A stretch of DNA of 64,000 nucleotides from a bacterium (GCA_029565685.1 JAKQNR010000032.1:213602-277601); one strand, 5' to 3'; counted from the first letter of the stretch, positions 25,361 to 36,900 are shown. Made by a program: numbers and translations. Notes: generated from the sequence alone by a model not told the origin.

Positions 25361-28165
25361 ATGACTCGTTCCTTTACTTTGCATGTCATCAGCAATACCC
25401 ACTGGGATCGTGAGTGGCGCTATTCCTTTCAGCAGACCCGCATGATGCTCGTTGACATGATGGACAAAACGCTGAGCCTGCTGGAGAACGATGTCGGCTT
25501 CAAATTTTTTCATCTGGACTCTCAGACCTCGCTTCTCGAGGATTATCTGCAGATCCGTCCGGAAGGGGAGAAGCGGATTCAAAAACTAGTACAGGCGGGC
25601 CGATTGTTCATCGGACCGTGGTACTGCCTGCCGGACCAGTTCATGGTCAGCGGGGAATCCCTGGTGCGCAATCTGCTCTTGGGCCATCGCATCGCCGGCC
25701 GCTTTGGTCCGGTCCTGAAGGTGGGCTACTCGCCGTTCTCCTGGGGACAGATCTCGCAACTGCCGCAGCTGTACGCCGGATTCGGCATCGATACAGCGCT
25801 CTTCTATCGTGGTGTGAGCAAAACCGATACGGGCAAAGCGGAGTTTATTTGGGAAGGGGCGGATGACACGCGCGTCCTTGCTTCCCGTTTTTCAAAGTTG
25901 CCCCGCTGCAATTTTTGGTATGAAATCTACCGACCGGTGATCTTCAATCGGCAGGGCGGCGTCGATGATCGTGAGTTTCATTGGGAATCACCGGGCTGTC
26001 CGGTCCGATTTTGTGATCCCATCCATTATCGCCGAGATTATAAACTGGCGGATCCCCCTGATGAGTATCATTGGGATCGGCTGCAGGGTGCCTTGCAGCA
26101 GCTCAAGCAAGCGGGCGAGGATGATTTTTCAACTTCGCATCTTTTTTGGGCTCAGGGCCATGACAACAGCGCTCCCAGTCATCGAGAATCTCAGCTGATC
26201 GAGGACGCCCAAGCCCTTTTGCCTCACGACGTCATCCGACACAGCAGTCTGCCGGACTATGTCGCCTGTTTGAAAAAGGAGGTGAAAGATCTCAAGGTCC
26301 TGAAAGGGGAAATGCGGTCCGTGAAAAAAGACCGGATGTCTTCCTCGCTGGCCGGCGGCGTTCTTTCTGCGCGCACTTTTATCAAACAGGCTAATTTCGA
26401 CGCCGAATCCCTGCTGCTTTATTATGCAGAGCCGTTCGCCGCGTTCCATTGGCTGCATGGCCGGGAATATCCCGAGGGTTTTCTTTCTCTCGCCTGGCGT
26501 TATCTCTTGGACAACCACGGACATGACAGCATCGGCGGCTGCAGCGTGGATGCGGTGCATGACGATATGCTTTTCCGTTTCAATCAAGCCAGGGAGATCG
26601 CTCGTGGTTTGGTGGAAAAGAACGGTCTGGCCCTTGCCGCGCAAATCGACCTTGCCGACACGGCCTCTGGCGAAATCCCGCTGATCCTCATCAATCCAGG
26701 CAATAGCTGCCGCAGTGAAATTCTCACCGCTTATGTGGATGTGCCGCAGGAGTGGAGCGGGGCCTATGCCATCGATCCGGTGCCGCTCACCCTGTTGATG
26801 GAGAACGAAACGGGCGAAGAGATTCCTGTGCAACAGCTGTCGATGACTCCAGAATTGCCGGTGCTGCAACAGCCCATCGATTCACCGCTTTTTCTTCGCA
26901 TGAATCGTCATTTAATCTGCTTTCCGAGCGGCGAGGTTCCAGGATACGGATACCGTTGTCTCAAACTGCGCGCTACGGCCGCTGCCCATCGATGCCTGGG
27001 TTCGTTGTCGCCCCATCCCCTGGTCATGGAGAATGCGTTTTTGCGAGTCGCCATTCAACCCAACGGAACGTGGAATCTGTACGATAAGCTGCGTTCGCGG
27101 GAATATCGGGATCTAGGTTATGTCTGGGACCGCGGTGAAGTAGGCGATCCCTGGACCTACCAGGCGCCGGCGCCGGATCAGATCTTTACCAGCCTGGGAA
27201 ACTCGGCCCGCATCTGCCTGGAGGCCGATGGTCCTTTTCTCTGCCGCTACGGAATCTATTTGGACATGGATCTGCCCGAATCAGCGGCGGAGAACGGCCG
27301 AGGCCGCAGCAGCCGGACTGGCCGGCTGTCGATCAAGCACTCGCTCACCTTGACGGCTTTGGCGGAACGGCTGGATCTGATTACAGAGATCGACAATCGG
27401 TGCGAAGATCATTGGCTGCGCTTGATGTTTCCAACCGACCTTGGAGTTTCATCCGTTGCGGTTGATGGACAGTTTGATGTGATCACCCGGCGAATCCACC
27501 GGAACAGCGACGCCGCCACCTGGCCGGAAGCGCCGCAGCACCCTCAGCCGATGAACAGCTTTGTCGACTATAGCGATGGACAGTGCGGGCTGGCTTTCAT
27601 CAACCAAGGGCTTAAAGAATACGAAGCCCTCGATGATGCTCGGCGGACTTTTGCCATGACTTTGATTCGCTGTTTTCCCCTGAAAATCGGCGGTGTCGGG
27701 CTCCAGGATTATTCCAAAGAGCAAAAGGGCTCACAGTGTTTGGGCAGGAGCGTCTTCCACTATGCCTTGTATCCCCATGCGGGAGACTGGGAACAGGGAA
27801 GGGTGTTTGCTCAGACAGAGGCTCATAACCGTCCCCTGAATATTCTCCAGGCAGCGAAAAACAGAGGTTCGTGGCCGAAACGGCATTCTTTTCTGCAACT
27901 GGAGCCAGAAGTTCTGCAAATCACTGCGGTGAAAAAAGCGGAGCAGGGCGATACTTTGATCGTTCGTTTTTATAATCCAACCGACAGGACGGTGGCAGGC
28001 ATGCTGAATATCGCTCAGCCGGTGCACAGCGCCCGCTATCTCACGCTGGAGGAAAAGCCGGTTTCAACGGATCTGGAGGTCGTCGAAGGCGACCAGGCAT
28101 CAAAGATACCGGTTCAGGCCGGCGCGAAAAAGATCGTCACCCTAGAACTGGTCTGGCGTCCCTGA
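25361..28165 (+). CDS. GH38-family alpha-mannosidase-like protein lacking the usual nucleophile Asp
   Basis: The product is 934 aa with no signal peptide, so it is cytoplasmic. The N-terminus SNTHWDREWRYSFQQTR has the GH38 zinc ligands (His14, Asp16). Further family blocks are GPWYCLPDQFMVSGESLVRN (83-102), ALFYRG and WAQGHDNSAPSHRESQLIED. In MngB-like relatives the catalytic segment reads GY-L-P-D-S-F-G-Q; here it reads GYSPFSWGQISQLPQ (122-136), so the Asp that is both nucleophile and zinc ligand is Phe126. Barrel and C-terminal beta-sandwich (NAFLRVAIQPNGTWNLYDK, then LKIGGVGLQDYSKEQ) are otherwise intact. It is either a sub-family with a displaced nucleophile or a non-hydrolytic homologue. 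Follows the 395-aa unknown by 27 bases. Confidence 0.75.
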   Translation: MTRSFTLHVISNTHWDREWRYSFQQTRMMLVDMMDKTLSLLENDVGFKFFHLDSQTSLLEDYLQIRPEGEKRIQKLVQAGRLFIGPWYCLPDQFMVSGESLVRNLLLGHRIAGRFGPVLKVGYSPFSWGQISQLPQLYAGFGIDTALFYRGVSKTDTGKAEFIWEGADDTRVLASRFSKLPRCNFWYEIYRPVIFNRQGGVDDREFHWESPGCPVRFCDPIHYRRDYKLADPPDEYHWDRLQGALQQLKQAGEDDFSTSHLFWAQGHDNSAPSHRESQLIEDAQALLPHDVIRHSSLPDYVACLKKEVKDLKVLKGEMRSVKKDRMSSSLAGGVLSARTFIKQANFDAESLLLYYAEPFAAFHWLHGREYPEGFLSLAWRYLLDNHGHDSIGGCSVDAVHDDMLFRFNQAREIARGLVEKNGLALAAQIDLADTASGEIPLILINPGNSCRSEILTAYVDVPQEWSGAYAIDPVPLTLLMENETGEEIPVQQLSMTPELPVLQQPIDSPLFLRMNRHLICFPSGEVPGYGYRCLKLRATAAAHRCLGSLSPHPLVMENAFLRVAIQPNGTWNLYDKLRSREYRDLGYVWDRGEVGDPWTYQAPAPDQIFTSLGNSARICLEADGPFLCRYGIYLDMDLPESAAENGRGRSSRTGRLSIKHSLTLTALAERLDLITEIDNRCEDHWLRLMFPTDLGVSSVAVDGQFDVITRRIHRNSDAATWPEAPQHPQPMNSFVDYSDGQCGLAFINQGLKEYEALDDARRTFAMTLIRCFPLKIGGVGLQDYSKEQKGSQCLGRSVFHYALYPHAGDWEQGRVFAQTEAHNRPLNILQAAKNRGSWPKRHSFLQLEPEVLQITAVKKAEQGDTLIVRFYNPTDRTVAGMLNIAQPVHSARYLTLEEKPVSTDLEVVEGDQASKIPVQAGAKKIVTLELVWRP

Positions 28166-28234
28166 ACCGGAGCAGGGTGCGCTCAGTCTGATGGGTTCCT
28201 TGACAAGGAAAAATGGACAAGGAAAAATAATTTC

Positions 28235-31200
28235 ATGATGACCCTGACATCCGTCCAGATGCAGCTGGCTGATCTGGAAAAAAAAATTCGAACCATCCAA
28301 AAACATATCATTCGCACCATTCGTCCGCTGGACGCTATTCGTTTTCACGACGGCGACATTCGCGGCGCAGAACGCCCGGATTTCGATGACCTGGATTGGC
28401 CTCTTTTCTCCATCGGCCAGACCTGGGGCGGCCAAGATCGGTTCTGTTGGTTTCGCATGCCGGTCGCCGGCGAGGAAGTTAATCAGGATGAAAAACCGGC
28501 TGTTCTTATCCAACCGGGCAAACGATTTGCCTTTAAAAGCAGCGAAGGGGGTGATCTGCGCGAGTATGAGCTGTTGGCGTATCTGGATGGCCGACCGCTG
28601 CAGAGCATCGATGTGCGACGCAATCTCATTCCCCTTCATGATAAGATCAAGCCTGGCAAGCGCCATCTGCTGGCCCTGGAAGCATTCAGCGGCCTGGAAG
28701 CGCACGTTCATGTTTTTGAACAGGCGGACCTGGTGGCCGTTCATGCGCAAACAGAAGCATTGTATTACACAGCCAGGAACCTTCTTGATTGTCTCCTTGC
28801 CATCGGCGAATCCCATGTCGCTTTTCCCAGGCTGATCGGCGTTCTCGAACGTGCGCTGCTGCAGGTGGATTTTCTCCAGACCGGCGAGGCGGCATTTTTT
28901 ACTTCCATTGTTGAAGCCCATGAAATGTTGCAAAAGGAACTCGGATCAGGCCCGGCCCCGGTCGCCGGTTCGCCGGCTGTTCTCTGCCTGGGCCATTCGC
29001 ATTTGGATCTGGCGTGGAAATGGCGGGTGCGTCATTCTGTAAAAAAAGCCGCACGCACCTGCGCCAATGCCCTGCGATTGATGGAGCTGTATCCTGAATT
29101 TCGTTACTCGCAGAGCCAGGCGCAACTGTATCAGTGGATGCAAATTTTCCACCCCGTTCTCTTTGCCCAGATCAGGGAGAGAATTGCCTCAGGCCGGTGG
29201 GAGGCGACCGGCGGCATGTGGGTTGAATCGGATTGCAACATTCCCAATGGAGAATCGCTGGTCCGCCAGTTCCTTTTTGGCAAACGTTATTTCCGCCGCG
29301 AATTGGCCAGCGATCCGCAGACAGCCTGGCTTCCGGACTGCTTCGGTTTCTGTTATTCTTTGCCCCAGATTATGAAAGAGTGCGGAATCCGTCGGTTCGT
29401 GACCACCAAACTGAGCTGGAATCAATTCACCGCCTTTCCCTATGACACCTTTTTCTGGCAGGGAGTGGACGGAACGCGCATCCTCTGCCATTTTATCACC
29501 ACACCGGACCGGCGCGGGTGGAACGATTACAGCGTGGACTTGAATCCCGCTAATGTCAAGGGTTGCTGGGATTCCTACCGCCAGCAACAGGCCAATAACG
29601 AAGTGCTGCTGTCCTTCGGCTGGGGCGACGGAGGCGGCGGTCCAACTGCGGAGATGCTTGAGAACGGCCGCCGTCTCAACGCCTTCCGCGCATTGCCGCA
29701 TTGCCGGCAAGGTTCTGTGGAGGATTATTTCCGCGATCTGGAGCAGCGGGTGTCCGATCTACCTGTTTGGAACGATGAGCTGTATTTGCAGCTGCATCGA
29801 GGGACGTATACATCGCAGGCGAAAATCAAAAAACAGAATCGCGAATGCGAAGCCCTGCTGCATCATTTGGAACTGCTGTCGTCCATCGCTTATCTTCGCA
29901 GCGGCTGGTATCCACAAAAGGAGATCAATGCAGCCTGGGAGAGCGTGCTGCTCAATCAGTTTCATGATATCTTGCCGGGATCTTCCATCGCGGAGGTGTA
30001 TCAAGATTGCGACCAGGCGTACGAGCAGGTGCGGCAGACCGGCGCAGAAATCATTCAGCAGGCTCTGCGGCGGATCGGGCCGGCGGCGGCTGATTCCACG
30101 GATACGGCGATGGTCTACAACCCCCTGTCCTGGGTGCGCTCGGATCTGTTGAAAATTCCCATCGACCAGGGAGCGGTTCGCGTTCCATGCGAACAGGATA
30201 TTCCGCTGCCTTTTCAGATCTCCCATGATCACACGCAGGTTCTCGTCTCCATGCGAAAACTGCCGGCGATGGGTTTGCGCCGATATGCTTTGGCCGAGGC
30301 AATGGGACGGAACGCTGTCTCGAGCAAGAGCAGCCTGCGAATAGCGTCCGATCACCTGGAAAACCGCTTCTTTCGCTTGCGCCTGGATGAGACCGGCGCC
30401 ATCGTCTCCCTCTGGGACAAGCGCTGTGACCGTGAGGTCATTGCGGAAGGAGCGCGCGCAAATCGATTTCAGATTTTCGAAGACCGGCCCATGGCCAACG
30501 AGGCCTGGGATATCGATGTCTTTTACCAGAATAAAACCATTGAACTGGACGATCTGGTGAGCAGTACGCCGGTGGAAAACGGTCCGTTGCGCGGCGGGTT
30601 AATGCAGCGGCGCAAGTTTTTATCGTCACAGATCCTGCAATATCTTTATCTCTATGATGAGATACCGCGAATCGATTTCATTACTGAAATCGACTGGCGT
30701 CAGCATCAAACTCTGCTCAAAACCGCTTTTCCGCTCAATATCCACTCCAGCCGCGCTGCTTTCGAGATCCCTTTCGGTGTGATCGAGCGGCCGACCCACT
30801 GGAACACCGATTGGGACAAGGCCCGTTTCGAAGTGGCGGCGCAAAAGTGGGCGGATCTGTCAGAAGGGGATTACGGCGTCAGCCTGCTGAACGACTGCAA
30901 ATACGGCTATGACGTCAAAGACAACGTCATGAGACTGACCTTGATCAAATCCGGCATCGATCCGGATCCTGCGGCTGATATCGGGCTTCACCGTTTCTCT
31001 TATGCGTTGTATCCCCACACCGGCGATTGGCGCATCGGCAGGACCGTACGCATGGCGTACGAATTCAACTATCCTTTAATGCTGTTCCCTGTGAGAGGAC
31101 ATGTGCAGACCGCCCCTGAACAGGATTGCTCTTTTGTGACAACTTTTTCAGAAAATCTGCTGGTCGAGACGGTTAAAAAAGCGGAGGATCGGCCTGGACT

Positions 31201-31387
31201 GATCATTCGAGTTTATGAGACCTGCAATCAACGCGGAAACGCGTCCCTGATCTTCGGCGAAAAGTTGAAAAAAGCGGTCGCCTGCAACTGCCTGGAAGAG
31301 GCGCAGGGCCAGGTCGATTTTCACGATAAGACACTAGAGTTTTACATCAAACCTTTTCAACTCAGGACGTTTTACGTCGAATTTTAA
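28235..31387 (+). CDS. GH38 alpha-mannosidase
   Basis: The product is 1050 aa, without a signal peptide, and near the usual length of cytosolic bacterial/yeast-vacuole-type GH38 enzymes. An N-terminal beta domain (about 1-240) precedes the zinc-dependent barrel: CLGHSHLDLAWKWRVR (HxD ligands), RWEATGGMWVESDCNIPNGE, and AWLPDCFGFCYSLPQIMKEC with the nucleophile Asp in place. LLSFGWGDGGGGPT and LLNQFHDILPGSSI carry the later ligand and His-Asp positions. The C-terminal supersandwich includes WDKRCDREVI and FSYALYPHTGDW. It should hydrolyse alpha-mannosides delivered to the cytoplasm. The paired GH38 upstream has lost the same Asp. A GGAAAAAT sequence sits before ATG-ATG at 28235. Confidence 0.85.
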   Translation: MMTLTSVQMQLADLEKKIRTIQKHIIRTIRPLDAIRFHDGDIRGAERPDFDDLDWPLFSIGQTWGGQDRFCWFRMPVAGEEVNQDEKPAVLIQPGKRFAFKSSEGGDLREYELLAYLDGRPLQSIDVRRNLIPLHDKIKPGKRHLLALEAFSGLEAHVHVFEQADLVAVHAQTEALYYTARNLLDCLLAIGESHVAFPRLIGVLERALLQVDFLQTGEAAFFTSIVEAHEMLQKELGSGPAPVAGSPAVLCLGHSHLDLAWKWRVRHSVKKAARTCANALRLMELYPEFRYSQSQAQLYQWMQIFHPVLFAQIRERIASGRWEATGGMWVESDCNIPNGESLVRQFLFGKRYFRRELASDPQTAWLPDCFGFCYSLPQIMKECGIRRFVTTKLSWNQFTAFPYDTFFWQGVDGTRILCHFITTPDRRGWNDYSVDLNPANVKGCWDSYRQQQANNEVLLSFGWGDGGGGPTAEMLENGRRLNAFRALPHCRQGSVEDYFRDLEQRVSDLPVWNDELYLQLHRGTYTSQAKIKKQNRECEALLHHLELLSSIAYLRSGWYPQKEINAAWESVLLNQFHDILPGSSIAEVYQDCDQAYEQVRQTGAEIIQQALRRIGPAAADSTDTAMVYNPLSWVRSDLLKIPIDQGAVRVPCEQDIPLPFQISHDHTQVLVSMRKLPAMGLRRYALAEAMGRNAVSSKSSLRIASDHLENRFFRLRLDETGAIVSLWDKRCDREVIAEGARANRFQIFEDRPMANEAWDIDVFYQNKTIELDDLVSSTPVENGPLRGGLMQRRKFLSSQILQYLYLYDEIPRIDFITEIDWRQHQTLLKTAFPLNIHSSRAAFEIPFGVIERPTHWNTDWDKARFEVAAQKWADLSEGDYGVSLLNDCKYGYDVKDNVMRLTLIKSGIDPDPAADIGLHRFSYALYPHTGDWRIGRTVRMAYEFNYPLMLFPVRGHVQTAPEQDCSFVTTFSENLLVETVKKAEDRPGLIIRVYETCNQRGNASLIFGEKLKKAVACNCLEEAQGQVDFHDKTLEFYIKPFQLRTFYVEF

Positions 31388-31462
31388 GCCGTGCTTGCAC
31401 CTACGTCTGTTCGCGATTCATGGGGTGGGGAAAATGTCCTCTTGACTTGGAAGGCTGTAGGA

Positions 31463-33886
31463 ATGGAAGTAAAACCGGTCGTATGCCATCTGTTCCTAGC
31501 TGTGTGGATTGTTTTTTGCCTGGTTGATTTTCTCCCAGCGAAAACAGAGCAGCAGAGCTGCCTGTTATGTCCACAGCCTCCCAGGACGGATCTCAAGGCA
31601 CAGTGGATTTGGCTTCCGGATGATGCGGGCATTGAATGGCGCAACAGCTATGCCTATTTTCGAAAAAAGTTCACTGCGTCGGGAAAGGCGACGCTCCACA
31701 TAGCCGCCGATACCTGGTATAACCTGTATCTGGACGGCAAGCTGATCGAACGGGGAACCGCCGCAGCTGATGTGAACTATAAAATCTTTGACACCCACGC
31801 GTTGATCCTTGACCCCGGGCCGCACGTACTTGCTGTTCTGGTGCATCATCTAGGCCAGGTCTGCGCCACTGCCATGAAATCGCGTCCGGGATTGTTCGTT
31901 GAACTGCAGCTGCAGGACGGCAGCCTGCTGCGCAGTGATTCTACCTGGAAGACCTTGCCGGCAAAGGCTTATCGCCAATATCTCCCCTGTATGATGTCTC
32001 ATTTTGGTTTCTATGAGGTGTGTGACGAAGCGCAAGTTCCGCAAGGGTGGAGCGAGCCTGAATTTGACGACAGAACCTGGTTTTCTGCGCAGGTGATCGG
32101 ACCAGCGGGCTGCGCGCCCTGGCTGCGCATGATCCCGCGCGATATCCCCCTGCTGTCCACCGTTCGCATTCCGGTCCAATCCATCCTCTGTCGGGGCCGC
32201 TATCAGCCCGGCCCTATCCCTGAATCCGTAGAGAATCTCTCCGTGGCCGTTGAAATGGCTTATCGTTTGAGGCAGAAACAGACCGCGGCGTTTCTTGAAT
32301 GGCCTCTTACCCTGGCGCAGGGAGAACAAAGCGAGTTTGTTGTTCTCGATTTCGGCCGTGAGGTCACCGGACATGTCCGTCTTCGCTTTAAACCTGCACC
32401 CGTTGGGCAAAAGATCGACATCGGTTATGACGAAACGCTCGATGCAAACGGCCTGCCGAATCCACGGCGCACCTATGTTCATTTCGCCGATCGTTTCCTT
32501 CTTGCCAACGGACAAGAAGAGGCGTCGGTTTACGGCGCTAGAGGCTTTCGCTATCTGTTGGTCGATATCGCTTCCGGCAAGGGCGGGCTGATCCTGACCG
32601 GCGCTGAGATCGATGAACGCACCTACCCCATCACCCGACAGGGCCGGTTCATGTGTTCGGATTCGGTTTTGAACCGGCTTTATACCGCCGGTCTCACTAC
32701 CACCCGCTTGTGCATGCTGGATACCTATGTGGACTGTCCCTCGCGAGAACGGGTGATGTGGATGGATTTATACCCCGAGGCCCATTGCGGCAGCTACGGC
32801 TTTGGCGAAGTTCAGTTGTGGCGACGATGCCTGTACCTTTTCGCGCAAAACACCTGCCGTGACGGCCTCGTGGCCGGCTGCATTCGCAGCCTGGCCCCCT
32901 GCGATTACGATCCACTGCTGATTAGCTACATGATGTACTGGGTGATCTCTTTGGCGGATTACATTCAGCACAGCGGAGATCTGCAAACCGCAGAAGCGCT
33001 TTTTCCCACGGCGATGCATCAGTTTGAGATCATCTCGCACTTTCTCACACCCGAAGGATTGATCAATGAAAAGTTTCCCAGCTGGGGTACTTTTCTTGAT
33101 TGGTCGGCAATGGATTTCGGCGGCGTGTCTGCCGGCAACAACGCCATCTACCTTCTTATGCATCGCAAGACCGCTGCGTTGGCGCGTCTTTTGAACAAAA
33201 CAGAGATCGCGCAATCGCTGGAGAGCCAAGGCGATCGATTGACGAAATGTTTTCATCAAACTTTCTGGAACCAGCAGGAAGGATTGTATATCGATGCCGT
33301 CACGGACGGCAGACCAAGCCCGGTGCGCAGTCAATGGGTGAACGCTATGGCGGTGTTGGCCGGCGTTGTTAAAGACGATCGCGCCCGGTCACTGCTGAGA
33401 AAAATCATTGATCCACAGCGCCTGTTGCCGCGGACCAGGGGAGACTTTCGCCTCAGTCCGAATTTTAAAGTGCAGACCGGCGGGATCGTTCAAATAGGTA
33501 CGCCCGGCTCTGGGTTTCTATTGACCCAGGCGCTGTTTGCCGCTGGGCTCGATCAAGAGGCCATCCGCTATTATAAGGAACATTGGATGCCGATCATTCG
33601 CAACAGCACCTTTATGGAGCATTTCGTAGAGGATGCCAACACCAGCTATTGCCATGGCTGGGGCGCCGGTCCCGTGGTCTCCTTTGCGCAGTACATTCTC
33701 GGCGTCTCACCGCAAACACCCGGGTGGAAGCAAATAACCATCCGCCCGCATGCAGGCGATTTGACCTGGGCGGCTGGAACCATTCCAACGCCAAGCGGCG
33801 AGATCAAGGTGTCGTGGAAAAAGGAGAAAGGAAAGATCAAACTCTCCTATGAGACGCCTGATGCGATCCAAGTGGTCCTTCCATAG
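31463..33886 (+). CDS. GH78-type alpha-L-rhamnosidase, secreted
   Basis: ATG 31463 is preferred to the frame start at 31391, because it is followed at once by an export signal (MEVKPVVCHLFLAVWIVFCL) and preceded by AAGG. The 807-aa product starts with a GH2-like sugar-binding sandwich (AQWIWLPDD, FRKKFTASGKATLHIAADTW). It then has the RhaD-type beta domains and the (alpha/alpha)6 catalytic barrel: YVDCPSRERVMWMDLYPEAH corresponds to the D-C-P-x-R-(D)E-R block that carries the catalytic Asp and Glu. GWGAGPVVSFAQYILGV near the end matches the C-terminal part of GH78, followed by a small beta domain (WKQITIRPHAGDLTWAAG). Releases terminal alpha-L-rhamnose. It follows the second GH38 and precedes the second GH106. 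Confidence 0.75.
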   Translation: MEVKPVVCHLFLAVWIVFCLVDFLPAKTEQQSCLLCPQPPRTDLKAQWIWLPDDAGIEWRNSYAYFRKKFTASGKATLHIAADTWYNLYLDGKLIERGTAAADVNYKIFDTHALILDPGPHVLAVLVHHLGQVCATAMKSRPGLFVELQLQDGSLLRSDSTWKTLPAKAYRQYLPCMMSHFGFYEVCDEAQVPQGWSEPEFDDRTWFSAQVIGPAGCAPWLRMIPRDIPLLSTVRIPVQSILCRGRYQPGPIPESVENLSVAVEMAYRLRQKQTAAFLEWPLTLAQGEQSEFVVLDFGREVTGHVRLRFKPAPVGQKIDIGYDETLDANGLPNPRRTYVHFADRFLLANGQEEASVYGARGFRYLLVDIASGKGGLILTGAEIDERTYPITRQGRFMCSDSVLNRLYTAGLTTTRLCMLDTYVDCPSRERVMWMDLYPEAHCGSYGFGEVQLWRRCLYLFAQNTCRDGLVAGCIRSLAPCDYDPLLISYMMYWVISLADYIQHSGDLQTAEALFPTAMHQFEIISHFLTPEGLINEKFPSWGTFLDWSAMDFGGVSAGNNAIYLLMHRKTAALARLLNKTEIAQSLESQGDRLTKCFHQTFWNQQEGLYIDAVTDGRPSPVRSQWVNAMAVLAGVVKDDRARSLLRKIIDPQRLLPRTRGDFRLSPNFKVQTGGIVQIGTPGSGFLLTQALFAAGLDQEAIRYYKEHWMPIIRNSTFMEHFVEDANTSYCHGWGAGPVVSFAQYILGVSPQTPGWKQITIRPHAGDLTWAAGTIPTPSGEIKVSWKKEKGKIKLSYETPDAIQVVLP

Positions 33887-33901
33887 CGCAGTGAGACAGT
33901 C

Positions 33902-36900
33902 ATGAAAGGGAAAAGAGTGACCCGGCATTATAGCGCTGTTCTGGTAACGATGGCCGCCCTGCTCGGTTTCAGCGTTCCAACTAAAGGGATTCGGCTTCAG
34001 GATTTGCGCGCTCAATTCAAAAATCCGCCTATGGACTGCCGGCCCCATACCTTTTGGTTCTGGCCTTACACCGCTGTGACGCGCGACGAGATCACCTGGG
34101 AGTTGCAGCAGATGCACGACCACGGTCTGGGCGGAGTGTTGATCTGGACCGCCTTTCGCATGTATGAAAAAGGCTGCCTTCCTTATCTCTCCGATGAATA
34201 CCTGGATTTGCTCAAGCATGCCGTAGTCACTGCCCATGAGTTGGGCATGAAAGTCTCGATCACTCCGGGCCCTGGTTTCACTATGGGCGGCTATTGGGTG
34301 CCGGAAGCAGAGCGCAGTAAAAGCCTCGTTGCCTCGCACAAGGATCTTGTCGGCCCTCAATATTATTCAGGCCCCCTGCCCGCATGGAAAAAAGCCGGCG
34401 ATCACCGCGGTGAAATCAGAGTGGAGGACATCCCGGATGAGGAAATCGTGGTGGCGGTGCAGGCGAGACGGCTCGTTGAGGGAAAATTGGATCCTGCCTC
34501 CTGGATCGATCTCCGCGCACAGGTGCGCGATTCCATTCTCACCTGGCAAGTGCCCGCCGGCGTCTGGCGGCTTATGGCGTTCAGACTCAAGCCGACGGGT
34601 TACCGCGTCACTGCCCGGGAAAACGATCCGGATTATGATTTCTGGGCCATTGACTATTTCAACAAACAGGCTGTCGAACGTTATTGCCGATTCTTATTGA
34701 CCGGCCGGTTCGCTCAAACCTTTGGCAATTATTTTGGCAAAACGTTGGAATCGATTTTTATCGACAGCTTTGAACTGCCGAATCTGCCGCAGGGGATCTA
34801 TTGGAGCGACAGCCTGCTGTCGGAGTTCAAGAACTGCAAAGGCTATGACCTGACTCCCTATCTACCGGCGATCTGGTACGATATGGGAGAACTGACGCCT
34901 AAAATTCGTTACGATGTAAACGAATTTCTCCACCATCAGGGGTTAGAGTCGTTTTTTGAACCATTTCTCCAGTGGTGCAGCGATCATGGCGTTCAGGGCG
35001 CCATCGAGCCGTATGGGTTCACCACAGACGTTCTTCAGGGATCCGGGATCAGCCATCTGCCGATCATGGAGATCACACCAGGAGAAAAGGATGCGGTTCC
35101 TTGGTTCGATACCCGCATCGGACCGAAACGCTATGTGGCTTCCGGCGCCCATCTGTATGGAAAAAAAGTCGTGGGCACCGAAGCTTACACCTATATCCAT
35201 TGGGAGTTGTACCGCTCTACTCTGGAAGAGCTCAAAATCGCCAGCGACGGCTTTCTGACCGCTGGGGCGAACAAGTTTTATCATCTCGGCTACAGCTATT
35301 CACCGGAACGCCGAGTCACCACTTCGCGCATCGTACCGTGGGAAGCGGTGATCAACCATCTTAATATCTGGTGGCCGTACTATCCTTTGTTGTCAGACTA
35401 TATCACCCGCTGTTGTTTTTTATTGCGTCAAGGCGACCCGGTCGCAGATGTGGCGGTTTATTCTCCTTTAGCCAACCAGTGGACGCAGAACGTTTTTAAC
35501 GCCAGAAAATGGACCCGGGAATTTGACTGGGGTGATTTGGGTGGATTACTGAGCGCCAACGGCTATCAGTTTGACCTGATCAATGATGATGTGCTGCTCC
35601 ATCACGCACGTGTTCAGAATGGGAAAATTCTCGCCGGATCGTCCTCTTATTCCATTCTGCTTCTGCCTAATATTCACGCCATGCCGGTGGAAAGCCTCGA
35701 ATGGATTAAGCAATTTGCCGATCAGGGCGGGGTGGTTATCGCCCTGGAGCGTCTTCCGGAATGTTCCGTGGGTCTGGCGGAATACCAGCAAAAGGATGAC
35801 CGGATCAAAGAGCTGGCTGCGGAGATGTTCAGTCAGCCCTCGCACCCGGATGATACGGCTGCAAAAACGTACGGAAAAGGCTGCACCTATTTCATCAAGC
35901 AAGTCCTGTATCGTCGGGATATGCTGGACCGGCGCAGCAGCGCCCTCGATCCGTTTATCAATACGCTGCGCCATCATCTTCTCCCGGACATGAGCATCGA
36001 TTTCAGCCATGAAGGATGGCGGGAGAACGATGGTCTGAGTTTCATACACCGGAAGATCAACGAGGTAGACCTCTATTTTGTCGCCAACATTCGAATGCAG
36101 CCGCTCAGCATGCCGGTTACTTTTCGCGTACAGGATAAAATACCCAGCCGCTGGAACCCGTATACCGGAGAAGTTTCCCCTGTTTATGTTTACTCGCAAA
36201 CCGCAGCGGGCGCCGCCGTGCCGCTTAACTTGGCGCCCTACGAGTCCCTGTTTCTGGTTTTTTCCCCTGGCGCCAACGCTTTGCATGTGCTGGCAACCGA
36301 TTTGGCCGCAGTCACCGATGTACAACTCGGCCGGATTCAAGGTTTGGCGGACCATAACGGATTGCATCACCTTTTGATCGACGAAAATGGTACGGCCAAG
36401 AATTACCGGACCGAGATATGGAATTTGCCCTCTAGCCTGACCCTCAGCGGTCCTTGGAACATGGTTCTGCAGGCCGATGATTTTGGTCGTTTGGATACCA
36501 CCCTTACCGCCTTGGCTTCTTGGACGGCAAATCAGGCAACTCGACATTTCAGTGGAACCGGACAATATGAGATGGAATTCACTCTCACAGACGATTACCT
36601 GAAAAACGATTTGCGCCTTTTACTCGATGTCGGACGATTAGGGAATATCGCTGAAATCAGCGTAAACGACCAGGCCGCCGGTGTAATCTGGATGCAGGGG
36701 CAGCAGCTCGATATCTCTGATCTGGTTCAAAAGGGTAGAAACCGATTGGTGCTGCGTGTCACCAACACTCAGATCAATCAGGTTGCCGGGATGAAAGAAC
36801 CTCCACCGGTGCCGGAGCACCTCGTCGAGCATTTGGGACGAAAGGGAAGCTGGTATTCTGCTCAAGCCCGCGGTCCCATTGGATTCAAGCCATTGCCTGC

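Noticed and set aside
28142..28933. A 263-codon frame on the minus strand
   Set aside because: Shadow of the GH38 gene; composition follows the sense codons.
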